A stretch of DNA of 64,000 nt from Hirudinaria manillensis. Lineage: Eukaryota; Annelida; Clitellata; Hirudinida; Hirudinidae. How positions within the stretch are numbered: the stretch's first letter is position 1; the number at the start of each line of letters is the position of its first letter. The stretch covers positions 8,486,001 through 8,550,000 of the forward strand of contig CM067528.1 of NCBI GenBank assembly GCA_034509925.1. Reading direction: 5' to 3'. Below, in pieces: positions 1 to 11,657 of this stretch. The notes under the pieces were generated by a model. It had not been told where the DNA came from. It saw only the letters and a list, made by a program, of their open reading frames with translations, and did no database searches. A program made the translations under genes and the position numbers.

Positions 1-286
1 ATCGTCCTCATTAGCATAATCCAACTGTTTAAGAGTCTGAGAAATTCAAGTAAACAGAACAAAAAGGAGACTCAAAAACTCCAAATTGCATGAAATCGAT
101 TCAACTCGGACTTTTCTAATTAATCGTTAAATCACGCTAATTGGTCGTTCAATTATGCTAATTGCTCTATTGTTATTGACTTACTTATGTTAATTAAGCA
201 TTAAAAAGCACCTAAGCGTGCCATTCGATCGATAAATGTTGTTCTGTCGTCTCGAGAAAAGAGAAAGACAAATCCAAAAGTCTCAC

Positions 287-959
287 CGCAATTCTGGCAG
301 TTGTGGTTGACCGCTTCCCTTCTGGCCGTATTAGAGGCCGCCACCGGGAAGCTGGACATTCGGTAGACCAGCTGCTGTTGTTGTTGCTGCTGTTGCTGGC
401 CGTGACCCGAAGCCCTGCGTCTGTACCTCCTACTCCAAGACTCCTGTCGACTCCTGGTGTGGATCTCGGGCTGTTCGGGGTTCGATAGGAAAACCAAGTA
501 TCTCTGACCGCGAGACATGCTCTTCCTGGCATAGACGCATTCGGAAGGGTCGTGCGTCGGTCCGAACAGGCCGACGACGATGGGGATGCTGAGCTCTCTC
601 GTGCCGGGGTTTCGATTGCGTCCGTTCTTTTGGCCCGGAGAGGCAGCCGTCTGCTGGTTGGGGCTTTGGTGTCTTTTCTCCTTTCTCGACTCCCCGCTCT
701 TTTGGTTTTTCTGGGCAGTCGGAGAATCGTCAGAAATGTCGCCTTTGATGAGCGTCACTTTGTTAAAGCGTATGTTGTAGAATCCCGGCATCTCTTTGAT
801 GGGAATCTCTCGGTAGAACTGAGCCTCGAAGACTATGTCTGCCATGACGGTCTTGGATGCGACGTCGTCGAAATCGGAGACGCAACTCGAGCTGAATGCG
901 CTCTGGAGGTAGTAGATGAGAAGACCTAATACGGTGCATCTCATTCTGCAGATATGCAT
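287..959 (-). CDS. Neuregulin/vein-like secreted signalling protein, first coding exon (partial)
   Basis: This is a single open exon of 224 codons plus one base, starting at the ATG at 959 and ending at a GTGAGA donor (281-286), so it continues left of the window. Residues 1-24 look like a signal peptide (LGLLIYYLQSAFSSS core). The block MSRGQRYLVFLSNPEQPEI (about 148-166) and the terminal HNCQNCG resemble the region before the Ig domain of vertebrate neuregulins, where a QRYxFFLxPxEQP stretch is followed by a Cys-x-x-Cys. A hydrophilic Lys/Arg/Gln-rich insert (about 78-120), an Arg-rich stretch and a nine-Gln tract (188-196) interrupt it. The expected Ig and EGF exons cannot be seen here. 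If correct, it encodes an ErbB/EGFR ligand precursor. The family call rests on two short motifs; another secreted NTR-like protein remains possible. Confidence 0.55.
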
Positions 960-2077
960 TGTCGCGCGGGTCAGCCGTATGGGTCTGGCAAAACTCGTTC
1001 CTTCTTCTTTGACTCGTGCTTCGAGTAAACCTTCTTCAATGTTCTCCTGCTGTTTTCTATCGATTCTTTATCGTTGGCGGATTTGAGGCCAACATGGCGG
1101 ACCAAAGAATTAAGAAAAAAACGACACAAAACTATACAGCCGAAAATTTCTAAGACAAAAAAAGCTACGCCTGTCTGTAATCCGTTCGATGAGAAGATTT
1201 AGAAATAATTCCTCGTTTTATTTTCCTTTATTAACACCTGAAAGAAAACAGGTTTCTCTGAGAGACAAATCAAAGGATTGCAAATGACTGATTTTTCTAG
1301 CGCTCAATTTCCTTAAAAGTAAGTTGTCGTCTGCCTCACATTGAGTCACGAGGGATTACATCTTGATTGAATTTTAAGCTAATAATGGAACGATGTTATT
1401 TGCATATCTGTGTGTTCGTGCAGATAGGCGGATGGATGGATTTGGATGGTAAAAGAATGCCCAGAGAAATGTTAATCTGAACATACTTATTCCAATAGCA
1501 TACCACAAAAATTCGGTCATTTTATCTGCTGTAAGCTTTAATAGACTTCAAGACGTAATCATTGTCATCGTCTTATAGACGTCATTGATATAGATATTGA
1601 TATATCATCGTCATTATTATTATCATCGTCATTATCATCATCATTATCATTATCATTATCATCATCAACATCATCAGGATCATGAAAAAAAAAAGGAAAT
1701 CGCGCCGAAAGATCAACAACTTCAGGCAAGGTGCGACGTGTTTATGATCCTAGGATCATCATCATCATCATCTTCAATATCGTTATCATAACCTTCATCA
1801 TCATTCTCATCATCATGAACGTTATCATTGAAGGGTTCAATCGGGTTCATCGACTGGTAAAAGAAGGCCCGGAATCCATTCATAAAAATATTATTAATTT
1901 AGGCTTTCTTTTATATCAGTAACGATAACGGTGATAATAATAATAATAATAATAATAATAAAAGTGAGAATATTGAAAGTATTATTATTATTATTATTAT
2001 TATTAAAACTAATATTAAAATATTAATGTTGCTGGCGCAGGGAACTAATAGATGTAAATATGCTCCTCGTCATCATT

Positions 2078-2109
<32 letters not shown>

Positions 2110-2200
2110 AACAGGTTATTAAAATTTATCTCACGAAAAACCACAGCCTAGCGATCTTCATCTCTAACATCGACAGTGTTATCTTCATCCTCTCCAATAA

Positions 2201-2202
2201 CC

Positions 2203-2233
<31 letters not shown>

Positions 2234-2249
2234 CCATCATCATCACCAC

Positions 2250-2293
<44 letters not shown>
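2201..2293. repeat. (ATC/ACC)n microsatellite
   Basis: An imperfect CAT/CAC trinucleotide array about 90 bp long, becoming a pure ATC run in its second half. It is one of the longest ATC tracts in the window and generates spurious Ile, His and Ser frames. Confidence 0.85.
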
Positions 2294-2515
2294 GTTGCAG
2301 CAACAGCATCAGCATCACTATCATTCCAAAATCAGCAGCAGCAACACCATCATCTTCATCACCATCATCATCATATAATTATTATTTTATCAACTCTCCT
2401 TAGTAAATTTCAAACATTGAAGAATTACTTTCATTCAATTCGTCACCATAGGCCTTTGTAAAACCAACTTCATTAGTAAAACAACGACCACATCAACAAT
2501 AACAACAACATCAGT

Positions 2516-2517
<2 letters not shown>

Positions 2518-2587
<70 letters not shown>
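2518..2587. repeat. (TAA)n microsatellite
   Basis: A pure TAA trinucleotide array of about 23 units, followed by interrupted TTA-rich sequence. It explains the poly-Tyr/Ile frames on the minus strand. Confidence 0.9.
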
Positions 2588-2588
<1 letters not shown>

Positions 2589-4960
2589 GCTATTGCTGTT
2601 ACCTCTTATTATTATTGTCATTATTATTATTATTTTATTACCATCATTAATTGTTATACAGGAATAATATAAGAATATTTGTATAAGATATACAATAACA
2701 ATAATAATAGTAATAACCATTATTAATAATGTTATTAGTAATTAACAAATGATTTATTTACATGTGAAGCAATAGCGAAAAGTTAAAAGCATTTGCATAG
2801 GAAAGCAAACATTGAATCTCGAGGCAACTCACCGATGTTTGATAAGATGTTAAAATTAAGTCTCCTTCAGTTATAAATAAATAAATAAACAAATATTTAA
2901 TCCATCAATTCAACTGATTATTTATTTATTTATTTATCCTTTGTTTATGTCTTCAAATCCTCGTGAATTCAAATCCGTATCTGCTCTCGTCGAGAGTAAC
3001 ATCTCTATGTTGTACGACGACGACGACAACAACAACAATTAATACGACCAAACCGACGACTATTCGTATATAATATCGACGACGACTATGACGACGACGA
3101 CGATGATGATGAAGATGACGACGACGACGACGATGGTGATGATGATAATCCTTTGAGAGGTTCAGAAGCCAAAACGCTAGAAAAATCCTTGGATGAGAAG
3201 AATAGCAGTTTGCAAGCATCCATTGAGTGTAATCTCTTCTTTAACAACGTTTTCTAAGCAGAAAGAAAAGAATCGGTCTTAAGTCGTGCCAAGACACGCA
3301 TACGCCCGACCGGATAGATGGATTGTCGGTCGGTCGGATGGATGGATGGATGGATAGATAGATGGATGGAGAGATGGGCGGACGGATGGAAAGAACGCGC
3401 AATGGAGAACGAGAACGACTCGTGTTTTTAGCCGGCTCAAGGGTTCTGCAAAGGCTTTATGTACAAACGTGCAGAGAGAGAGAGAGAAGAGAGTTTAAGG
3501 GAAAGGTAATGACCCTTGGGGAGGTCAAAAGGTGAGGGTGGACTGCAAAGGGGGAGTTATTTATTTTATCCGAGACCATTCGATCTGAAGTTCGGTTTTA
3601 TTTATTTATTGATTTATTTATGATATCCCCTTTTCCCGTTACTTTGTTCTTTATTTCGTTCGTCAATTGATTATTTATAAAGAGTTTGATATAATAATTT
3701 ATTTATTTTCACAAATTAACTCCGACAAGATCACGTAACCATAGGTTAACCTGACAGTGTTTATCAAGACATTCGACGTTTTTATCAAGAATTTGAATAT
3801 TGATTAAGCTGACCAACCATTATTAATAATTATAAATTGTAATTATTTATTATCTTTGTAGAATTTTAATTTATTTATTATTTCTATAATTTAAAATTCG
3901 GCCTCACTGACAGGCCAATGTAATCAATGGTTTATTGCTGATAGCGGTAGAGGCATGGTCAACTACGGTCTCTTGGGATAGATCCTTAATGTATTCCATG
4001 TTTATGATGATTATGATCATGGTGTCCGTCCAGTAGTCTTCCTCCGTCCGTCTGCCCATCCATCCATCCATCCATCCATCCACCCATTCATTCATTTATT
4101 CATCTAGCTATCCATCTTGATGACCGATAAAGATATCAAGTTAGGATGCCGTGGATGGAGGTAACAGAAAACCGATTTATTTGCCTGATTAAATAGATGC
4201 TTTGTCAGAATTGTCTTGGACTGCCAAATCATTAATATTAATGTCTTAGCTGGCATTACTAACATTATTATCTTAATTAGCGTCATTAATATTACCATCT
4301 AAAGTGGCATCATTAATATTTAAATTAGCATCGTTAGTATCGACATCATAATCATTATTATTATCAGCGCCATCGCCATCATACTCGTCTAAGACCAACG
4401 GTCCCTTTCGTCCAATGGGACTCATCCTAGGCACTCTGAATAAACATAGAGAATGTCCTTCACTTAGCACCCCTGATGGACAGTCGAATGTCATAGACTT
4501 AAAGAGCAACATCTCTGCAATAATATTGATAAGCAAGACCAAAGTCATGGAAATTTATGAACTGTGTCAGTTACACGAAGACACGCGCTCAGACAAGCAC
4601 CAAGACAAATTCAAGCACACGTACATCCTAGGATCATGAGGATAGCTTTAAACTTTTTTTCATTCTCTTTAGTCTAATATTAGTTTCGTAGTGATTGCCA
4701 CACTTTCAATAAATTCACTGATAGGCCAAATGATTGACTTCATAATTCAACGTCGTCGTCGTCTTCATCACTTTCAACTGCATGTGCGATACACTTTTGT
4801 TGATAATGTAACGAAATGCTAAGAAAATAACTGATGGCCTTCTCAAATGATGTTTCACGAGCCAAGTTCAGTGAAGAGCTCGGTTTCTCAACCGTCCAAT
4901 CAATCATTCAATCATTCAGCCATTATTCCATCTACTCATTCGTTAATCCGTCCGTCCGTC

Positions 4961-5053
4961 CATCCATCCATCCATCCATCCATCCATCCATCCATCCATC
5001 CATCCATCCATCCATCCATCCATCCATCCATCCATCCATCCATCCATCCATCC
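4961..5053. repeat. (CATC)n tetranucleotide array
   Basis: About 23 uninterrupted CATC/TCCA units, preceded by three TCCG variant units and followed by degenerate TTCA units. Shorter arrays of the same unit on either strand occur near 3340, 4060, 5360, 13330, 24830, 33560 and 38870. Confidence 0.9.
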
Positions 5054-6514
5054 ATTCATTCTTTCATTCGATCATAGTTATCCAGTCCTTTCTAAATTCA
5101 GACTCTTCCGGAGAAGACTGGGACTTTTCAATTGAACTTCTGAATAAACTCCAGATACTAAGGGTGGGTGGATAGATGGATGGATTAGAAAAAGAGAGTG
5201 AGTCCAGGGAAGCATTGGAAAGAAGTTCCAATCAGTTTAAAAGAAGAAAGGAAAGGAGCAGAATGGAAGAAGAAATGAATTGCAGACGTCTGCCAGAATT
5301 CCTCTCGACTCGTGATTTAGTTGTTCATCGAGAGACATCCATTAGTTTCTTTCTAATGGATGGATGGACGGACGGATGGATGGATGGATGGATGGATTCA
5401 ACCTTGACAGGAACCAATCGAAAGGTGACGAATTCGCAACCCGGATAGCGCTTCCGGCCCGAAAAAGGCGCTATCCGAGCGCTTAAGTGCTCCAGTGAAA
5501 GATGCGCTAGAAAAATGCGGACCAAGCGAAGATGCGAGGAAAACGATGTTTCCTGTTTTGACGGCAGGAAGAAAGATCGAGAACGATCAGAAGGGAGCAG
5601 ACGGATGATTTAGAGGCGGGAAAACTCGCTCGGAATCGAGGAGTCATAAATTAATAGACGGCGATAAGAACCCTTTCCTATTGCGTCAGTAACTTTGGGC
5701 GACGCAGAAGCGGGGGGAAGGGAACCGAAGAAGTGAAGAAAGACAGATAAGACTTTCTCCAGGAGAGAAAGTTGATTTTTTTGCGGGCCAAATTTTCGTT
5801 CCGTCTATCATCGACTGGGTTTTGAATTTTTACCTTTTTTTCTCCCCGGCATCCTCAGGCTTTCGAGAGATCGTCTGCGCGTATTTTTGGTCGCAAAGTA
5901 CCAGAGACTGCACTAGGATGATGCTTTTCAAAGCATTTAAAACTGTCCCAGGTTTGACTGAAGTGAGCGAGTCGAACCGACAACAGCCTGTGGAACGGGA
6001 ACTGGCGATAGCATACGGTCACTCTCGCTCATTAGGGACATTCGGCAGGACGAGGACCACATTCCCATCAGACTCGTATCACACCTACGATGCCCAGGTC
6101 CTCCTCCATCCTGATAACGATCCTGACAACCCATACCCTCCCATCCATCCCACAGCAACGTGACAAGCGAAACCAAAAGTCCAAAGACATGCTCGCCGAC
6201 TCTCAGAGCCCACGACGAGCATAAAATCGATTGACCCCCGAGGCCCGAGGAAGACGACGAATCGTCGTCAAGGTAAACGGGCAGTCGCAGCGGCTCGAAC
6301 CAGTCATCAAAACGTGAGTTTTTAAAAATAACTTTTCAATAAATTAAATAAAAAATTGAAATCCATCAAAAAACATAACAAAATAACAAACTAAACGCTT
6401 AAAAAAAAACCACACGCACGCACATGAACCGACAGAATGGAACAGAACTTCAGAGATGGCGAGGAACGAGTACTTTTAGCAATCACCAACAGATGACAAT
6501 AACTTTTACAATGG

Positions 6515-6546
<32 letters not shown>

Positions 6547-7299
6547 AATCATCGCTGGCATCAACACAAACTCAACTTTTGCAGCCATTGTGGTCCATCA
6601 ATACACCTGTTGGTGAGCATCAAGGAATGGAAATCCACCATCATCATCATCATCATCACCGACCTGGCAGAGACGTGCATCCGAACGTAAACGTGCGTAA
6701 TCTCTTCTCCGCTCGACCGACGGGATCGGCCAGGACCGTAATTGACGTTACATAATGATAAAAATAATGAATTATTAATAATGAAATATATTATAAGATA
6801 ATTATTATCATTACGTAATAACAGTCAATGTCGCATAACGATGGAAAACGTTATGCATAAACCTTTTAGCTAAAAGATAAAATAGCAGCAGGGAAACCCC
6901 CAAGATCCAAAACGAGTAGAATAACATCGTCATTGCCATCGACAGCACGTCCGTCCGTTCGCTCGTGGAGGACCACAAACGAGTCGAAGAACGACCGTAA
7001 CCATGACGACGAAGAAGATGATAATGCGACGTGGACACCAAAATCAGTACCATGACAACACTAGTATTAATAACAACAACAACAACAACAACAAAGAAAC
7101 ATACAAAATAACCAGACAAATCTAGGGTAAGAGCAAACTGTTAGTTGATAAAGATTGGAAACACTGTTTTAAAACATCTTGAAACCGCTATAATCATCAT
7201 CATCATCATCGCCATCGTCGTCCCCGCAGTTCCCGACCGTCAGCGCGCGCGCATTCCGCAAACGTGTTGACGACGACGACGGTTCGCTATCATCATAAT

Positions 7300-9691
7300 T
7301 CATTCCTCTTCTTCCTCCTCCTCCTCTTCTTCCTCGGCGTCGTCGTCGTCCTCGTTGTCATCTTCGTTGTCGTCGTCGTCTTCGTCATCGTCTAGGCGAC
7401 CTCTCTTGGAGGGTGGGAGGTCGTCATCCTCGTCGTCGTCGTCGTCGAAGTCGTCCTCGGTCAGTTCGTCCAGGTTCGATATGACGTGCACTGAAACGAC
7501 AAAAACTTAAGTCAAGACCTTTCGGAAAAACCGGATCGAATGCCGAAGAACGAGCCGCGAAAAACCGAATACTAGCGAACGCACGCGAAGAATCTCGAAG
7601 GCATCGAGATCATGCATTTCCTCCGTCTGCCAAAATCTACCAACCTGACTGCAGCTGTTCCTCTGTGATGTCATCTCCGACGTCCCTCAGAACGAAGCAG
7701 GACTTCATGCCCAACTCCCCTGCCGCCTTCGAGGCTGAAACATTATCATCGTCATCACCATCGACTTCGACGCCTTCGTTTCCATTGCCGGCATCTTCGT
7801 CACGAATCGACGACGAGACGGTCTCGGAAATTCGGCCGAATTTTTCGACCCGGCACGCTCGGGCCGGCCGACCCCACCCACCTTCGAGAGAATGAGTAAT
7901 GTAGAGGACGTCGTTGAGCGCCATCTTGAGGTTCTCCTTGACCAGCAACTTGACCTCTTCTGCCACCTCGCCGCCCTTGGGCTTCTTGCGGACAAGGAAG
8001 TCTGAGAAGAGCTGAAAGACAGGGAAGAACATTGTAATCCATGGGTCTTGCCACAAAATTTTAACAAAAAACCATAACGACGACGGCAATGTTACCTGAG
8101 AAACATCACCCTGGTTGGTATTGGCATAGAACAGCTTCTGGAGTGCAACAGAAGAGCAAGAGTAGGACACGACCTTGACCTCGTTGGATGCCAGCACCTT
8201 GATGAGCGGAACCACATCTTCGTACAAACTTGAGAGTGAAAAAGTTTGAAGGTTAGGAGTGATTGACCTTTTCATTTGAATAATTTATGCAAACAAGTGC
8301 AGATTCACATCACATAATGAACAATGGCTCACTGCATGCTCACAAATACATCACCATAATGCACAACACAAGGCTGTTTGACTTGGCAACCGTGGCAACA
8401 TCATCATCATCATCATGACACCCACTCTCCCTGGATATCTTCCTCTTTGTAGGCTTCGATCCAGAAAGCCTCCAAAATGGCAGAATGTGACGGTTCTGGC
8501 AGCGAATCCTCGGACCCTAGGCCCGCCTCGACCAAGTCGCAGATGGCAGACACCACGCCGGCCTTGTCTTCTCCCGACGGTATCTTTCCATTGGTCTAAA
8601 AAAAAGAGGTATGATTCTGTTTATCCCTTTCACTTGTGTTCTCAGATCACTTGTGGTTGCACTAGCTCAGATTAACGTATCTCACCTCTAGCAAGGCAAC
8701 TGCATGAATATTAATATTAAGACAGGCTAACACTGCCAGCTTACAGCAGCATTAATTTTAAATTAGGCCACGCCTTCTATCAGGTCAATAACTATTTAAG
8801 ATATCCCACTGCTTAAAATTGGACTTCATATTTAAAATAAGTGGGTGGGCTTGGATTGTTTTAAGGTTTATAAAATCTTGTAGCTTATTATAATTATGAT
8901 TTAGTAATATGTAGCCTCAAATAGTCAACATCTTAAATATTAATGAGAGTGGGAGGAGCCTACCTTCCTAAGAGAATCAATAGACGATTTGACATCCTCA
9001 TCCTCAAAGTGATCCTCCAAAAACTTCTTCAGATTCTCTTTCACATGAGAAACAAAACCCTCCTAGAAATTCAAAATGAAATTGATCAGTCAAAAATTTG
9101 CCAGAACAAATTATCAAAATTGACATTTTATGAAAAAAAATCTCATAAATCCAGTTCATGCACCTATTAAAAAAAAATTAAGGAACAAAACAAAATAACG
9201 CATTCCACGTAAAACAAATCAATTCATACCGTGCACGAGGAAGTGACCTCTTAACTCAAATAGGCATCACACATGCTTGATGGACCAATGCAACGAGACA
9301 ATAACCGCTCGTTGTAACATTTTACGACGGAAAAACATAAAAGAATTCCATGTAAAATGCTAGCGAACAATGAGCACCAGTATTTACAAGCGATTACACG
9401 TCCAGGCAGGTTTAAACCAAAGATCATCAAAATAGCCAAAGTTCTTTTAAAATCCTGACATAATCGAATTGCAGAAAAAAATTGTCTCCAAAATGCAAGC
9501 GATTATGGTCTAAATGACGAGAAATATCGTTCAAACCGAAACATCAAAATGGCAGTCGTAGCCGGCACACTTACATTTATGTATGAGTTGGGAGTGCTAA
9601 CGCCTTCTAGATCAATCACAACGGCTGCGATTCCCTCCAAGATGCTGTTTTGTTGGACGAGTGGCCTTTTCTCTCCTCTTAATTCGCTCAT
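7300..9691 (-). CDS. ENOPH1: Enolase-phosphatase E1 homologue with acidic C-terminal extension
   Basis: Seven exons join with consistent phase into 310 codons plus stop: 9575-9691, 8964-9062, 8423-8595, 8096-8228, 7882-8011, 7645-7734, 7300-7490. The family (about 260 aa in human) is a cytosolic HAD-type enzyme of methionine salvage that enolises and dephosphorylates diketomethylthiopentyl-1-phosphate. Visible landmarks are VVIDLEGVSTP (about 24-34; motif I Asp and Glu kept), the helical cap EGFVSHVKENLKKFLEDHF, GKIPSGEDKAGVV, DVVPLIKVLASNEVKVVSYS (motif II region, Ser kept) and LQKLFYANTNQGDVS. Toward the end, LYITHSLEASKAA aligns with the family block where an Asp follows the Thr; here it is His. 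The last exon adds about 60 residues, almost all Asp/Glu, around a basic PPSKRGR patch that could be a nuclear signal. The exon 3 donor (GA before GTGGGT) was chosen because it alone keeps phase. Family identity is clear; catalytic competence is not. Confidence 0.85.
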
Positions 9692-10278
9692 TTTTCGAGA
9701 AATTCAAACAAAAATTGAACGGAAAAGATCCCGAAGCGAGAAGCTGCTAAGAAATTCCTGCACTACACCCGTTTCAAACAATTGCTAAGTAGTGCGCGTC
9801 GGTCTTCTAACGCACGGATTTGGAAGAAACAAACGAATCCAAATTATTTTTCAATGTATTGCAATGCCATTTTCAAATTTTTAAACAGATCATTTAAGCG
9901 ACCAAAAGCATTCCGACATTTTCCATAAGCGTGTTTTAATTTTTTGTGACTAAGGACTCTCGTTCCAGAAAAATCTATAATTTTAGCTCAGCCAAAAGTG
10001 TTTTTTAACACGAGGTTATAATTTCCAGAACTGAATTTGAGTGATACGTTTAACTACGCACAGGCCAGCTGGAACAAGTTTTTTCCACGAAGCAAAGTAA
10101 AAATAGACGCAGCGTACATTTTATTACGCAAGCGCATCAAAACATTAATATTTTTAACATTAATTAGCGGCAGTGTTGCAGAAGAAAATGGAAAATCGCA
10201 CTCGCGATTCGGCCTCAATAAGAAACGTTTCGCATCTTCATAAAATAAACCCACATCGACTGCTACTTTAATCTAACG

Positions 10279-10284
10279 TTTATT
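10279..10284 (-). terminator. Candidate polyadenylation signal of the TMDD1-like gene
   Basis: TTTATT on the plus strand reads AATAAA on the minus strand, about 75 bases past the stop codon of the TMDD1-like gene. The distance is plausible, but the hexamer is common in AT-rich DNA. Confidence 0.35.
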
Positions 10285-10359
10285 CATTAAAAATAATTAA
10301 TCCAAAATTTTAAAATTAATCTAGATATTTTTAAACTCCGTACTGATAAATCGTTCTCG

Positions 10360-11657
10360 CTAAATATAGCTACTGTGAAGCGTATGAATCTCGGGGCGGT
10401 AATGCGGCTTGTCGATGTTCTTGGGCAAAATGCCGCAGCAATAAACGGGAACGTTTCCTGCCACCCAGTAATTAAAATCTTGAACGCATTTAATCCTAGA
10501 AAAAAAAACCGAATAAGTGAATGCTAATAAAGCGATTAAGGTGGCCGTGAACAGGAAAATATGCCATGCTTTGAATCCGGTCAATCTCTCGGCGGCACCT
10601 GGCGATAACAAAAAAAAATCAAGAATTTCTGATACACCGCTAAATTTGGATGACTAAACCGAGTCTGGGACGCAGTCGAAAAAATCTTGAGTTGAATCGG
10701 TTTTTGATTGAAACTTTTAATAATTTTTGTTTTACAAGTAAAAAGTTTTCAGTTTGCAACCACAATCCGTTTGAATGTAGGCAGGTTTTTTTTAGATTGA
10801 TCGTGGCCGGGGAAAGTGCACAAATTATGCTTTACATAATTCGGTCATTCAAACATAATTTAACCATAGTTTACTTGTCAACAATGTCTACTTTCCTCCT
10901 ACCTTTCTCATCTTCTTCAATCTCCTGTGCATAATCCTCGATCATTTCATCCAAAGTTTTGTCCATCTTCAACACCTTTTCGCCAGGTGCCAAATCACGT
11001 CGCTTCGAATCCCGGAGGTAAAAAGGAGAGTTCTCGAAGCGGAACGCCATTTCTTTCTCCACCATTTTGTCCAACTCGTTTGCCAAGTCCTCTCTGCCAA
11101 TCTGATGCAGACGATAATAATAACAGACTGCAATTGTAATTTATCTGTGCCTAAACCCGTGCCCTTCGTAGGTCCTCATTACAAGTTTATAACTCTTCTG
11201 TTCAATGGAAAAAGATCAAACCCAACTACTGCATGGGTGAAGCCCTATCCCTATCTCCTCGTGGATAATGAAATGAGAATACTCCATCAGGTGCGACTTT
11301 AAAACGCTTAAACTTAACCATTTTGCACCCTAAGACATCATAATCATGCTTCCCTACCCTCCTTCCGATTCCTACCCTCTTCAAAGGTATTCTGAGTACC
11401 ACGCTTGATTGGCCCCGTCCGATACTCCTATCCCACATCAAGAAGTTCCTGAGACAGGATATCTTTGGGACGTTGTCGACGGACGAGTATCGCATCAATA
11501 TCATTATCAGTTCTTTGCATTCTTCGACTGTCAGATGATCTGCCAAATGTTGAGCGTGTCCCAGTGTCATGTCGAACGTTGTCAGGGATGTTTTCAAGTT
11601 GAAGCATACCAACAAAGCCAATACTTCTGGCCCGAACATCGTTCTAGTGAAAGCCAT
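10360..11657 (-). CDS. TMDD1: Transmembrane and death-domain protein 1-like (TMDD1-like)
   Basis: Three exons (11376-11657, 10903-11101, 10360-10598) join in frame to 239 codons plus stop, with donors GTAGGA twice and acceptors ending CATCAG and CGCCAG. Residues 1-22 form a possible signal peptide (EVLALLVCF core). A helical region follows with LTVEECKELI and, across the first junction, LKRIGREDLANELDKMVEKEM. That block resembles the last helix of death-fold domains and the pattern GRxDVAxEL that I recall from vertebrate TMDD1. A hydrophobic segment, HIFLFTATLIALLAFTYSVFF (about 171-191), is followed by a short Cys- and Pro-containing tail. The MDKTLDEMIEDY stretch before the membrane segment is acidic. 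The predicted product is a small single-pass membrane protein of unknown function. The gene structure is well supported; the family name is moderate, from remembered motifs only. Confidence 0.55.

Larger units (their letters stand above)
960..7299. other. Repeat-rich intergenic DNA without a supported gene
   Basis: About 6.3 kb of mostly AT-rich sequence with many short microsatellites: ATC/ATT arrays near 1590-1680 and 2070-2110, a GAC/GAT array near 3070-3140, GGAT arrays near 3340-3370 and 5355-5397, and the arrays listed separately. Open frames here are His, Ile, Tyr, Ser or Asp runs translated from repeats. The 5400-6300 stretch is less repetitive and has a 113-codon plus-strand frame (5822-6163), but I find no family motif or convincing splice context, so it is not called. 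Confidence 0.6.

Noticed and set aside
1597-3219. Several frames rich in His, Ile, Tyr or Arg
   Set aside because: Each coincides with a trinucleotide array and has no non-repeat conserved portion.
5822-6163. A 113-codon plus-strand frame with mixed composition
   Set aside because: No domain, no clear splice partner and an overlapping minus-strand frame of similar length; evidence is too weak to call a gene.
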